NCBI RefSeq assembly: GCF_000003815.2
Contig: NC_049989.1
Coordinates: 19,809,870 to 19,873,869, forward strand
DNA length: 64,000 bases
Source of the DNA: Branchiostoma floridae
Taxonomy: Eukaryota; Chordata; Leptocardii; Amphioxiformes; Branchiostomatidae
Reading direction: 5' to 3'
Numbering within the stretch: position 1 is the stretch's first letter; the number at the start of each line of letters is the position of its first letter. The position numbers and the translations under genes were made by a program. Shown in pieces: positions 50,301 to 57,371 of this stretch. Under the pieces are notes generated by a model that was not told the origin of the DNA, did no database searches, and saw only the letters and a program-made list of their open reading frames with translations.

Positions 50301-52780
50301 GTTGTTAATATCAGCTGTTGATATTGTATTAATTTCCGTACACATCCTCTCCACCTAGATCTGCCTGTGGTAGTGGAAGCACGTTCGTTCAGTGGCATGG
50401 TGAAAATAGTGAATCGGGATTGGAAGGAGGAACTGAGAGATAGAACATCTGATGAGTTCAAGGCTTTGGCTGCGGAAGTCGAGCAAGGGGTTAGTAGAGA
50501 ATTTAGAAAAATGACATCTATCCATTGTCATTGTCTTCCCCTGTTTTCTAATTGTTTTTTATTTAATAAAAAAGCTCATTCAATCCCAGAGTGTATGTTT
50601 TGTTCTATAGCTGGATGATGTGTTCGGCCATAGCGACCTCGGGGATACATACGACTCTGTTGACGTTACCAGATTTTCGTAAGTTAGTTCATATCTTTAT
50701 TTATTTCTGTCATTTATACCCAGAGTAGTCCACTCAGTGGTATACACTACTTGTGCAAACAGAAAATTACAAACAATAAATGAAATTAATAAATAACAAT
50801 AGTAATAAAACTGATGTAAACAATGATAATAACAAATGAATGCTACTAATGATAACAATATTGATACAAATCATGAATGAATGATAATGATCATAATGAT
50901 AATAAAACTAAATCAAAACAACAACAATGATAATAAAATTTTACCTTCTATCCCTGTATGATTTCTTTCTGTATGTATTAGACACGCGCATTGTATTTGA
51001 AAATAATCAAAAACAACAACAATTGGTAAACGCTTTCTTACCCACTTGGCATAGCAGCAGCATCGTTTAATTCACAGTAGTTTGAAAACCCAAAAGTGCT
51101 GTCGTAAACCTCCGTCTTTATTTATCTATCTATTTATCCGTCTTTATGCAACGGCATTCAACGTCTGTTCTAAGATTCTGCTTCGTACGTTTGTCGATTC
51201 AGTCCCGGAAGCATCAATGTGGAGTTCATGGTGCGTTTCAAAGCACCCGTTTCCAACGATACCGTCCTGGCTGTGTTGTCTGGGAAGACAAACATTGGTG
51301 ATCTGGAGATAGATGACACAGTCACCAGCATCACAGGTATGTCCACTCTTCTCACTGAGCCTTTATGTATAGTTAAAAGTTAAAGATGCCCGACATCTGT
51401 AACAGATGCTTAGGGTTGGCGCCCATCTCCATTTCTGTAGCCCTTGGGCCACATATTTGTGCAAGGCATTACAACAGGGGGCTGGTCCGTTGGTAGTGAT
51501 GTGTGTTTAACTCCCCTACCCTTCCTCATTGATACTGAGTGCTAAGCAGAGAAAGCAGCAAGTACCATTTTTAAAGTCTTTGGAATGACTCGGCCGGGAT
51601 CGAACCCACGACCTACTGAATGCAAGGCGAATACTCTATCCACTCGTTTAATGCCCTTTTGTTGTATATTTGATAAATCAATGCGGTATATATGTACTAA
51701 CTGTTGTCTCTTTCTAGTATGCTATATAGCGAAGGGTGTTTAATTGGCTTTACTGATATTGATTTTGAATATACAATTGCGGATGGTAACTAATTTCTTA
51801 TGAATATATTTAAGTGATATTGAAATCAATATTGATGGACGATATTAAAATGTCTTTAACAGTACAGGGTCTTATAAACATGAATGTTATATTTCTCCTC
51901 TTATTCAACGTCTTTATGTGTCCTTGTGTTATTTCCAGGGGTAACTGAAGATAAACACAATGCAGGTAAGCATATTGTTTTCGTTGTTGATCGCCCATGG
52001 ACTTTTTATGTTGAAAGTTTCAAATGAGCAGGAAAATGAGATATTATACAACAAGGTTCTAAAGTAACTGTTTCAGCCAATCACAAGACTTTTGTAGAGA
52101 TGAGTGCATTGCTATAAAAGACTAACCATTTATAGTATACTCTTTATAATTGCTGTGGAGGTGGAAGGAGGACCTACTTGTTCAATGTAACATTTATAAA
52201 CATGGTACTGCCAGCGGAGACTGGTTAAGTTTGGTTACATTGGTTTTCCTACATTGATAATGACTAATCACCATACTACACAGGCCCACAAGGCAATGAA
52301 TAAAAGGCAGTCGCAACAAGATTTTAGCTCTAAAAATAAACATTTCTTTTTTTCAGCATGGTACAACGACCCGATTTACATCTCAGTCATCTGTGTCGGA
52401 GCTGCAGTCTTCGTCACAGTTATTGTAGTACTTGTGATTTGCTGTGCTACAAAGGTAAGGAAACAGTCGGGAAATCAAGACGTGAATGATAACTAGTACA
52501 CATGCACAATAAAATGCTAACATTAGTTCTGTCACGAGAAAACCTAACAAGAACAGAACAGGCAAAGTCCTAAATTTGTATGTATAGGTAATATGACTTT
52601 ATTGTTAACCAAACTATCCCACTATTTTTCAATTGACAGAGCCGTCGCAAGCCCACGCCAAGGCGCAAGCAATGGCCTTCAGAAAGAGTACAACAGAGCA
52701 TGCTGATTCCACGAGCGAAGCTCTCGCGAGAACCTGCGAGACAGATGTACCAGAACCCTGTGTACAGCGTCAACGAATGA
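14379..52780 (+). CDS. Giant Anakonda/Bark-like multidomain membrane protein (44 exons, internal TAG)
   Basis: Exons: 14379-14624, 19861-20058, 21322-21478, 24887-27652, 29383-32046, 32203-33015, 33445-33545, 33826-33951, 34222-34330, 34446-34624, 34859-35062, 35504-35605, 35977-36253, 36736-36933, 37155-37371, 37625-37799, 37954-38115, 38522-38703, 38956-39085, 39354-39512, 39985-40150, 40834-41074, 41546-41690, 42052-42201, 42398-42525, 42845-42993, 43121-43264, 43853-44048, 44276-44418, 44904-45104, 45311-45468, 45790-45904, 46212-46397, 46548-46637, 47187-47339, 47572-47824, 48163-48332, 48703-50034, 50359-50489, 50611-50678, 51203-51336, 51939-51965, 52357-52454, 52640-52780. The sum is 13,884 bp (4,628 codons) with every phase matching, so it reads as one gene. 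Order: signal peptide, three SRCR/beta-helix/CUB repeats, C-type lectin, EGF, PSI-like, unknown triplicated domain, Cys-rich block, VWD, EGFs, three cadherins, SEA, membrane span, tail. The triple repeat plus lectin matches Drosophila Anakonda/Bark beetle, a tricellular septate-junction protein. TAG at 30858 (codon 1615) interrupts the frame. Junction or barrier adhesion is the likely role, inferred from architecture only. Confidence 0.85.
14625..19860 (+). other. Intron 1 of the giant gene (5.2 kb)
   Basis: No exon recognised on either strand. It contains the foldback transposon at 17251-18131, a TA dinucleotide run near 19068-19082, and a GC-rich patch at about 19320-19400 that resembles a patch at 3200-3270 (both include GGCCCGCCGCTAGG-like sequence), a dispersed repeat. 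Confidence 0.55.
17251..18131. mobile_element. 881-bp TA-flanked foldback transposon (Tc1/mariner-type, non-autonomous)
   Basis: The ends are CGAGGGGGGTTCAATAAG and its exact reverse complement, directly flanked by TA on both sides as expected for a TA target duplication. The outer arms are inverted repeats of about 180 bp. A second inverted pair of about 100 bp lies inside (near 17610-17705 and 17780-17880, including CACCCAGTAACGTTAGG), so nearly the whole element can fold on itself. No transposase is encoded. Confidence 0.85.
20059..21321 (+). other. Intron 2 of the giant gene
   Basis: Splits the first SRCR domain. No coding signal is seen. A short GGGTAGCCC...GGGGCCCA motif near 20460-20515 also occurs near 1840-1890, indicating a dispersed repeat. 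Confidence 0.45.
21650..22220. repeat. Diverged tandem repeats of about 130-180 bp
   Basis: About four units each contain a GATTTTTGG(T/C) block, a G-rich block (GGGTTGGGGGTGG type), then GATTTTGGGCCTCCT and TTTGAACTTGACATTGCAGG. Open frames across it are by-products of the repeat. A weaker relative lies near 18470-18860. Confidence 0.7.
22919..23882. mobile_element. 964-bp piggyBac-type non-autonomous element
   Basis: TTAA lies on both sides (22915-22918 and 23883-23886). The ends are CCCTCAAACCACCGTA and its exact reverse complement. A second inverted match, TGGGGTCAAAACTGACCCCA-like, lies just inside both ends. TTAA target duplication with CCCT-type ends is the hallmark of the piggyBac superfamily. 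No transposase frame is seen, so it is a MITE or deletion derivative. Confidence 0.88.
27653..29382 (+). other. Intron 4 of the giant gene, mostly one foldback element
   Basis: The donor GCAG/GTAAGA at 27653 ends exon 4. Nearly the whole intron is the foldback element at 27691-29204. The open frame running on from exon 4 into Glu-Arg-Lys-Gly repeats is only translation of its 10-bp repeat. Confidence 0.8.
27691..29204. mobile_element. 1.5-kb foldback element with 10-bp tandem repeats in both arms
   Basis: The left arm carries 13 units of AAAAGGAACG (27711-27840). The right arm carries 10 units of the reverse complement (29081-29180). The match continues outside the repeats (TACCGAAAGTGCG against CGCACTTCCGGTA) and inside (GTATGAAGCAAACTT at 27842 against AATTTGCTTCATAC ending 29079). 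So these are true terminal inverted repeats with a minisatellite embedded in each. The 1.2-kb centre encodes nothing recognisable. The architecture resembles Drosophila FB elements. Confidence 0.82.
30720..33015 (+). other. Giant gene, repeat 3: SRCR, beta-helix, CUB, NFWG motif
   Basis: About codons 1570-2281, in exons 5 and 6. It starts IGGRLYEAMHLTKVGSPYTI and VTVEPGV, immediately followed by the in-frame TAG. A canonical SRCR lies at about 30978-31290 (GRVEILHNNQWGAIC, VVCRELGFGAA). A beta-helix stretch follows, then a canonical CUB at about 31711-32046 (CGTPITFSNSSGTFASPNF, YCEWVIRAP, VKVYDG). Exon 6 is beta-helix ending GNFWGFDSD near 32893. Confidence 0.8.
30858..30860 (+). other. In-frame TAG inside exon 5 of the giant gene
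   Basis: TAG follows VTVEPGV. The equivalent position is Asp (GAC) in repeat 2 and Arg (CGG) in repeat 1. The exon continues in the same frame for more than 1.1 kb with intact SRCR and CUB domains, and the other 43 exons show no lesion. It would truncate the product at codon 1615 of 4,628. One substitution (for example from CAG, AAG, GAG or TGG) explains it. The cause could be an allele, a sequencing error, readthrough or editing. Confidence 0.9.
33445..34330 (+). other. Giant gene: C-type lectin-like domain (exons 7-9)
   Basis: About codons 2282-2393. It begins CPLGWKYSKQLSACYMYHSG with a tryptophan (DWLGAVHSC) typical of the second helix, and ends CGSFYPFICKRP, the usual C-terminal strand. 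The long-loop EPN/QPD and WND sugar and calcium motifs are not seen, so carbohydrate binding is doubtful. The exon 7 donor is AAG/GTCATA and the exon 9 acceptor AAAG; both are weak but keep phase. Confidence 0.78.
34446..35605 (+). other. Giant gene: EGF pair and PSI-like Cys-rich modules (exons 10-12)
   Basis: About codons 2394-2555. Exon 10 encodes two EGF-like units (CPNACSHRGRC, CICDRGWEGEDC, CGEFGTC, CRCRNGW). Exon 11 has the cysteine spacing of a plexin-semaphorin-integrin (PSI) module (CKSCAMAVGCGWCDQRQSC). Exon 12 is a short Cys-containing piece with a second partial PSI-like pattern (CLRCQDVEGCF). Confidence 0.75.
34752..34833. mobile_element. Small hairpin MITE, CCAAGCAGAGG family
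   Basis: ATTCTGCAAGCAGAGG at the left pairs with CCTCTGCTTGGAGAAT at the right. It lies in the 234-bp intron between EGF exon 10 and exon 11, leaving the acceptor only about 25 bp away. Family members are at 59929-60051 and 10582. Confidence 0.8.
35977..38115 (+). other. Giant gene: unrecognised domain in three copies, then RRRRR site
   Basis: About codons 2556-2898, exons 13-17. I see three related beta-rich units sharing an L-x-x-G-D/Q-x-I/V core followed by a strand ending in V-x-V/I. Unit 1 is LDIRIGQVLSSPQASGVLHK, unit 2 LSVGDIIVSNHSNGILEQV, unit 3 LDLETGDVVIGRKSSRLLAK. The core loosely recalls Hint/intein-type strands, but no catalytic Cys/Ser start or terminal HN/HC is seen. After unit 3, RRRRRED at 38038 onward resembles a furin-type cleavage site. 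I do not recognise the family. Confidence 0.6.
38522..41074 (+). other. Giant gene: beta-rich region of unknown family (exons 18-22)
   Basis: About codons 2899-3190. The peptide has alternating hydrophobic strands (FDITLSTSGALSAGIKLAL, IATVAVTLPLSTQGPGSIEM) with few cysteines. It ends with QSCSAECPYSDRPQYVGVTS and a charged segment (EEQQWRREEWMES). All five exons join in phase. No known domain is recognised; a repeated beta-sandwich is possible. Confidence 0.6.
40527..40700. mobile_element. 174-bp near-perfect hairpin MITE
   Basis: Arms of about 61 bp start GGAAAAACTAAACTTTACTT and are almost exact reverse complements around a 50-bp loop. The near-identity suggests recent insertion or gene conversion. 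A fragment sharing CCCAAATTTTCATG occurs near 46707. Confidence 0.85.
41546..42993 (+). other. Giant gene: CPC-type Cys-rich block (exons 23-26)
   Basis: About codons 3191-3381. Each exon carries a unit with CxC or CPC clusters: CEEMCLCSG, CMCPCDCGSG, CNCDLCPNGD, CPCLCPDN, CSCPCPDGS, CPCRCTCNNC, CVCRCPQKTEC. The pattern suggests four repeats of a small disulfide-rich module. It does not fit EGF or VWC spacing well, and I cannot name it. Confidence 0.65.
41808..42005 (+). mobile_element. tRNA-derived SINE
   Basis: The head resembles a tRNA with box A-like TTAGCGTAGCGTTCAGGG and box B-like GGGCTCGAATCCC. The body continues to a segment ending AACCCACTGCCTC. A reverse-oriented relative of the body (GGCAGTGGGTTGTTAAATAC) is near 43379. 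It is too diverged for a functional tRNA gene. It lies in the intron before exon 24. Confidence 0.65.
43121..45904 (+). other. Giant gene: von Willebrand type D domain (exons 27-32)
   Basis: About codons 3382-3700. The classic start GGDPHLQTLDG closes exon 27 and YDYHGIGEFWDC follows in exon 28. GLCGLMDDDDANDF in exon 30 is the VWD calcium/CGL signature. Exons 31-32 (GSGLMGSWSWNSSNFHPDD, MCIALGL...ECIFDVSI) fit the C-terminal tail that follows VWD in MUC4/SUSD2-type proteins. Together with the later EGF and SEA modules this half looks like a membrane mucin or matrix adhesion protein. Confidence 0.82.
45534..45666. mobile_element. Hairpin MITE, CCAAGCAGATC subfamily
   Basis: TAATCTCCAAGCAGATCCTA at the left pairs with GGATCTGCTTGGAGATTA at the right. 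Inside, a second inverted pair TATAGTATCAAA / TTTGATACTATA continues the hairpin. It lies in the intron before exon 32. Confidence 0.83.
45975..46069. mobile_element. Hairpin MITE, AGCCTGGTATCCAG family
   Basis: TAGCCTGGTATCCAGCCGT pairs with ACGGCTGGATACCAGGCTA, and the pairing continues into TATAGCTCCC / GGGAGCTATA. A related hairpin lies at 63399-63503. It is in the intron before EGF exon 33. Confidence 0.83.
46212..48872 (+). other. Giant gene: EGF-like string (exons 33 to start of 38)
   Basis: About codons 3701-4040. Tandem EGF units of the tenascin or teneurin pattern: CPNQCSGRGRCVNGTCDC, CELGFCRCEPGWEGAAC, CICIGTNVCWC-like spacing, CVDYDTCLC, CVDIDVCYC, CIGPNTCRC, CIEPNLCQC, CAGFDTCSC, CVAPNTCECFPG. 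Most lack the calcium-binding D-x-D/N-E prefix. Exon borders cut the EGF units in phase 1. Confidence 0.85.
47375..47545. mobile_element. Fragment related to the SINE body at 51385-51655
   Basis: CCCATTTCTGTAGCCCTG, followed by GCAGCAGGGGGGCTAGTC and TGAGTGCTA...AGACAGAGAAAGC, parallels the SINE at 51385-51655. The tRNA-like end is missing. Confidence 0.55.
48873..50034 (+). other. Giant gene: three cadherin repeats and Thr-rich stalk (exon 38)
   Basis: About codons 4041-4428, nearly all in one 1,332-bp exon. Cadherin motifs include PENQPVGTAIVTVLANDTDS, YRLVQTG, DQNDNKPV between repeats 1 and 2, ASDADRSYDNSRITY in repeat 2, and EADDHDNGANGDVSYSF in repeat 3. The DxNDN linker after repeat 2 is degenerate (TNVSTNTAPQCP). 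A Thr/Pro-rich stretch (TTTPLATTSDPQTT) follows, probably O-glycosylated. Confidence 0.87.
50359..51336 (+). other. Giant gene: SEA domain with autocleavage motif (exons 39-41)
   Basis: About codons 4429-4539. VVVEARSFSGMVKIVNRDW opens an SEA fold. EFKALAAEVEQGLDDVF is its helix, and FSPGSINVEFMVRFKA holds the G-S-[VI]-x-V motif at which many SEA domains cleave themselves (MUC1 type). Gly4497-Ser4498 would be the scissile pair. This predicts a two-subunit, non-covalently joined receptor. Confidence 0.83.
50740..50940. repeat. Degenerate AATGATAATAA simple repeat
   Basis: About 200 bp of imperfect AT-rich repeats with ATGATAATAA-like units, in the intron between SEA exons 40 and 41. No coding content. 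Confidence 0.6.
51385..51655 (-). mobile_element. tRNA-derived SINE, minus orientation
   Basis: The reverse complement of the right end reads GTGGATAGAGTATTCGCCTT and, further on, GTGGGTTCGATCCCGGCC, good box A and box B sequences of a tRNA-derived Pol III promoter. The body extends leftward. A body fragment recurs at 47375-47545. It lies in the intron before microexon 42. Confidence 0.72.
51939..52780 (+). other. Giant gene: microexon, membrane span and cytoplasmic tail (exons 42-44)
   Basis: Exon 42 is only 27 bp (GVTEDKHNA) and symmetrical in phase 1, so it could be skipped without a frameshift. Exon 43 encodes one membrane helix (IYISVICVGAAVFVTVIVVL). Exon 44 encodes a 46-residue basic tail ending MYQNPVYSVNE and TGA. 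YQNP fits a YxN Grb2-type SH2 site and the overlapping NPVY fits an NPxY PTB/endocytic site. Confidence 0.85.
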
Positions 52781-52798
52781 TTAGAAACATGTACATGT

Positions 52799-52804
52799 AA
52801 TAAA
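52799..52804 (+). terminator. Polyadenylation signal AATAAA, giant gene
   Basis: AATAAA lies 19 bp after the TGA. If used, the 3' UTR is only about 40 nt. A second AATAAA at 53417-53422 would give a UTR reaching the caspase 3' end. Confidence 0.5.
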
Positions 52805-53210
52805 TGTCCCACCAACGTTCCAAGAAAAGTGGAAACGTAAAATTCTTTAATTTCCAACTATGATCAGTTTTTAAAAAAGATGATCAATTGAGGAAGGCAT
52901 GTTAGATGCAACTACATTTGTTGCTGTGAATTGCTTTTGCGATGCTGTTTTGGCACGTAGTTTGACTGGTGTTCACTGTAAAATGTATGCTTTATCAATA
53001 GAGTTGCAGAAATGTTATAGATTAATGTGCTTTGAATTTTGATTTTGGTTCACTACTTTTATTTTAATAGATTTTTTTCACGTCTTTGACTTGTTTACAA
53101 GTAACTTCACCAGTGACATTCAGAGAATGTATTCATATTTCAAACTGTTTGTCATGTCTTTTGGTCAAATGGATTCAACTTTCATTTTTCCGCCAAATGA
53201 CTTACAGACC

Positions 53211-53216
53211 TTTATT
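53211..53216 (-). terminator. Polyadenylation signal AATAAA (minus), caspase gene
   Basis: TTTATT on the plus strand, 236 bp beyond the caspase stop. Another copy is at 53058-53063. Confidence 0.4.
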
Positions 53217-53451
53217 GATGTTTTTGTTGGCTATTCTAGACTATTTTGCGACCTCCTGTATCATGGCATTGAAGCTAAATATCTTGAAACTTTTTATGAG
53301 GTGCCTTAAACATGTACCCATAGGAACTCATTTATACTTTTGGCATGAATTAATGAATATCATTACAAATGAATTTTTAACTGGCATAGAAAATACTTGA
53401 TAGTAAACGTCATGCCAATAAAACCATGGTTTGTCTCCTACGGACTCTTCG

Positions 53452-56400
53452 TTACTTTGTAATGCCAGGGAAGAAGTACAACTCTTTTCCCAGACGGTGG
53501 ATGCACTCTGATGATTGTTTCCCACCACGATATGCAGGATCCGATGTGCTTGCTGTATTCTCAGACACAAGACGATTCACCTAAAGACAGAAGTTGAGAA
53601 TAAGTCAAGAACTCCCATTTGCAGCAGCATTCATTACTTCCTAGAATCAACATCTATTGGAAAATGACACTGTGTTTAGTGCTCCATGAAAACTAAGAAC
53701 CTGAATATATATATTGATGAACCGAGCTGGTGAAAACATTGACGGGTGGAATGCTTTTTTCACTCTATTTTTGTTAAATACAACAAGATGGTTGACAAAT
53801 ACCGTTGTCATCATGGACAGAACAGTTTGGTCCTTAGCTCGATTCATGAAGACCTTGGTGAGGGCTTGGATGAACCAGCTGCCACAGGCGGGGTTGCGGA
53901 AGGACACGTTCCCTGAGTAAGAGAAAGTTTTGTTATCTATCATTGGTAAAACCAATCATTAAACCTAGTACTTATCGGCAATTTTCTCGGTGTGTATAAT
54001 CACTATGGCGACAGGAGCCATTGTCACTTCATGTTACAACCGTTACGCCCGTGATATGGCTTTTGTCAGCATACATGTACATGTCACCATATGCACTTTG
54101 AGTCAGGACAATAACCTTATATGAACTTTACCGAGTTGCGTGGGGTAACATATCAGCATGTCTGTGTTGCTTGGTTGATCAGGCGCGCCGTCAGGTTCGT
54201 CTTGACCAATGGCATTCTCCAGAAAGTTACTCGGCAACAAAGACCCAGAATCCGGCACGGCTGGAACTGCCGTGCCCTTGTCAACTGTTTCTGAAGAGCA
54301 GGAAAGAGACATTAGCACATTCACGACTTCTATCAGTCTGTACCTTCTGTGGGCGGGGTGGGCAGGCCCATTTGAGACTAGCACTAACTGTCGTTCAACG
54401 TCTGAACGTATAAAACAACCCAACCTATGGACTTGGAAAGAATTTGGGGTGTTCTTTTTGGCTAAAAATTATGTTAAAAGATGTTAGAAATGTTAAAAGT
54501 GTTAACGAATTCAAGATTGCCAATCAGCTGACAGATTCAATATACATTTTCATTATTACGTCGTTTTAGTTACTCTTGATGCAGTACAATGTGTACCAAT
54601 CAGACTTACTATCCTGAAGAAACGGTTCACTGACTAAATGTTTCAATTAGAGACTTCAGATTTCCACTTACCTCCACGGCAGGCCTGGAAGAAGAAGAGC
54701 TTGGGTTTCCCCCGCAGTGGAGTGCAGTTCGTGTTGTTGAACATGTTGATGATGTTGGGGATGTTGACCAGCTGCCCGTCCCTGCCGTAGATGTGTTCCG
54801 GCACGCCATGTGACATCATCACCACCACGCAGCAGTTGGCAGTCTTGTGTGCTTCATCATTCGCGAAAGACTGAATACCATCTTTAATTTCCTGTCGATA
54901 AAAAATGTCGTTTTCTACATTATTCCTACATACTTTCCTCGGAAATCAAACTTTAAAGAATTTTTTTTCATCACTAAATGATTTTAGTGGATGCTAACTG
55001 CTCTGTAATCTAACGCAATACAGTCAAACCTGTATTAGCGGCCACCTTTGCATAACGGCCACCTGCCCATAGTGGCCACTTTTTGTCGGTCCCTTGGATT
55101 CGTAATGATTAAGAAATAGGCTTAGCGGCCACCTGTCCAACACGGCCACACGATTTCCGGTCCCGCAGGTACAAAAACACTGCCGATTACGGCCACGCGG
55201 ACCGCTGATCTATGTTTCGGCACGCGTTCGGCCATATACAGCGGCCGTATCGTCACCCTACGCCGGATTTAAAACCTCTTTGATTTGTTTTCAAAACGAA
55301 ACTTCGTAATCTGGCGCTACCCATACCTGCTGACAAACGAGGTCATATAAGGTCCAAAAAAAGCAGTCCAGAAAGAGTGCCTAAATGCGTAATTATAACA
55401 CAGCAATTGTGCACGGTACGCTTGTAGACAATCAATAATGGGAAGGACTGCTATTCTTAACGATACGTGCTTGAGATGTGGTTTTCTTTAAACTCACCTT
55501 TGCTGTTTTGTCACAAAGTTCCCTCACTACAAACCCGAGCTTCTTGAAAAGTGTTGTGATGTTCTTTAGGTCGACTTTCCCCCCATTCCTAGGCTTGTCC
55601 TTTAGCTCGGTACTGGCATCAAACACGGTGTTGCTCACGACACAGGCCAGACCACGGGGCTGTTTCACCATGGTGTAACAAATTTCCTGAAACAAATATA
55701 CAGTTGCATGCACTGCATTCATTGCACCTACCTCACATTCTACTATTGGGGCAAAATGAGGAACATTTCTACTGCTAAATCACATAAGTGGTGAACTGAT
55801 ATTTCATTTCAATTTCATACCACGGCAAAGTCAATCTTTATTTCATAGTATATCTCACATGGCTTTACCTGTGAGTTCATGTTGTGAAAGAACTTCTCCG
55901 TACACGGCTCTACGTTCACCTGAATAGGGCCGTCTGTGTCATCCAAGCTGACGGTCGCAGGAGTTGATGGTCCTGAAAGAAAAATGCCAGGCAAAAGACC
56001 AAAGTAGCATGTCGATATTTGTATACAATACTGTCAAGAGACTAGTACTATTTTTGTCATCACCAGCATGCGTATAACCTTGCGTATTTAGCTACAACAG
56101 TATAGATGCTTTAAAAAAGAAATTGTGACAGACATTGTTGGTAACGTGTTAAAGGTAAAGGCCCCTGGCCCTGACTTGTAACAGTTCTTGTCTGGACCAT
56201 TACCTTTATTTGTATAGGAATGTCCAGACGTGTCTTTATGTCTCTATGGCCTTCACCTTTGACATATTGTCCACACTTCTTGTGTTATTCTGAAGGGTAA
56301 GCATGCTTACACTTCCTTCACAGAGCTAAAATCCTCTCATAACCAACTCCTTTATAGATACTTGAATACAGCAGAAGCCGTTTAACTGCACATCCAATTT

Positions 56401-57371
56401 GCCAGCATATTCCGTGGAATTATCCGGGTGGTGTAATAGATTATGCGAAGTTATACAACTGGACTGCACCAGTTTGGGGATTTAGTGCAATAAACAGAAG
56501 GTAATCCGTTGTGCAATCAACTTCTACTGTAAAAGTGTTTAGCGCCATAATAGAGGTCTTACCGCTAGGTTCCCCACTAGCACCGCTAATAGCGATCTGG
56601 CTTATTCCCTCTTCTATCTGTCTTGTTTCTTGAACATTTGAGGACGCTCCTTCTGGAGTGGTTGCTCTTCCCAGGAGTTGGTCCACGATGTACTTCTGCT
56701 TGACATTCTCGTGCTCCAGAGCGTCGCAGAAGGCTTGGAACGCCTGCGGTCCCCTGCGTGGCAGCAACTCTAGTAGTGCTTTACGCTTCTCTCTGAGGGT
56801 AGCTTTGCTCTACAAAGAGATGACCTCAGTTTACTTAGCAAATACAAATCAACATACTAGTAGCATTATCAACAAAATATTGCAACGTCTAATTCTAGAC
56901 CCTCTATAGCTAGGTTCGATATACGTGTTTAGCCTTACGGACTAGTATAGTGCTATGCCAATGACGCCACACGATACCTGTGCGACGGCATTTGGGGGAC
57001 AATTGTAGGTACGTGAGTTGAACAAACGCTATGTGTTTGGTGGCAAAAGGGGACCACAAAATGTGCCGACGGTCTGTCCATAATGGCCTCGCTGAAAAAC
57101 CCGTACGAAAGAGGTTAAATAAGGGTTTAACCTCCTTGTCCGTACCAACAAAAAGAAAGAAAAAAACGTCTACGACGAATGTGAACTCGCTTGAAAAAGT
57201 TTGTGCTAACAAGCACTATTAAAGTGGGCTCACCTTCAACACTGCAACGTCTTCATCTTGTAAAATATCCCTGGCATCTTCATAGAGGACCTCTATCACC
57301 CTCTCAATTTCTAAGTTATTCAAAAGGTACAAATGGTTCGTCTTGAGCAGCTTTCTGTCTTTGTTGTTCAT
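53452..57371 (-). CDS. CARD-containing caspase, caspase-2-like
   Basis: Initiator-type cysteine protease of apoptosis. Exons (minus): 57234-57371, 56563-56809, 55869-55972, 55498-55686, 54672-54891, 54132-54290, 53803-53912, 53452-53580. They join in phase into 431 residues. Residues 1 to about 93 form a CARD (VLYEDARDILQDEDVAVL, LLELLPRRGPQAFQAFCDAL), closest by eye to the caspase-2 CARD. The large subunit has QPRGLACVVSN with the S1-pocket Arg, catalytic His254 in MMSHG and catalytic Cys297 in FFFQACRGG. The linker has candidate Asp cleavage sites (VPDSG, EPDG). The small subunit has DMLICYPT, VSFRNPACGSWFIQALTKVF with the substrate-binding S-x-R, and ends GKELYFFPGITK. All key residues are present, so it should be active. 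Chosen ATG: first Met before the CARD helix, in a clean exon. It is tail-to-tail with the giant gene, with no sign of functional linkage. Confidence 0.92.
55021..55260. mobile_element. Fragment of a pogo/Tigger-like DNA transposon end
   Basis: CAGTCAAACCTGTATTAGCG followed by repeated GGCCACC-type motifs (AACGGCCACCTG, TTAGCGGCCACCTGTCC) matches the style of Tigger/pogo terminal repeats as I remember them. It lies in the caspase intron between exons 4 and 5. No transposase is seen. Confidence 0.6.

Larger units (their letters stand above)
52781..53451. other. Convergent 3' UTR interval between the giant gene and the caspase
   Basis: The stops of two tail-to-tail genes (52780 plus, 53452 minus) are 671 bp apart. 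Plus-strand AATAAA signals occur at 52799 and 53417. Minus-strand AATAAA (TTTATT on plus) occurs at 53211 and 53058. No exon recognised. The transcripts may overlap. Confidence 0.6.
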
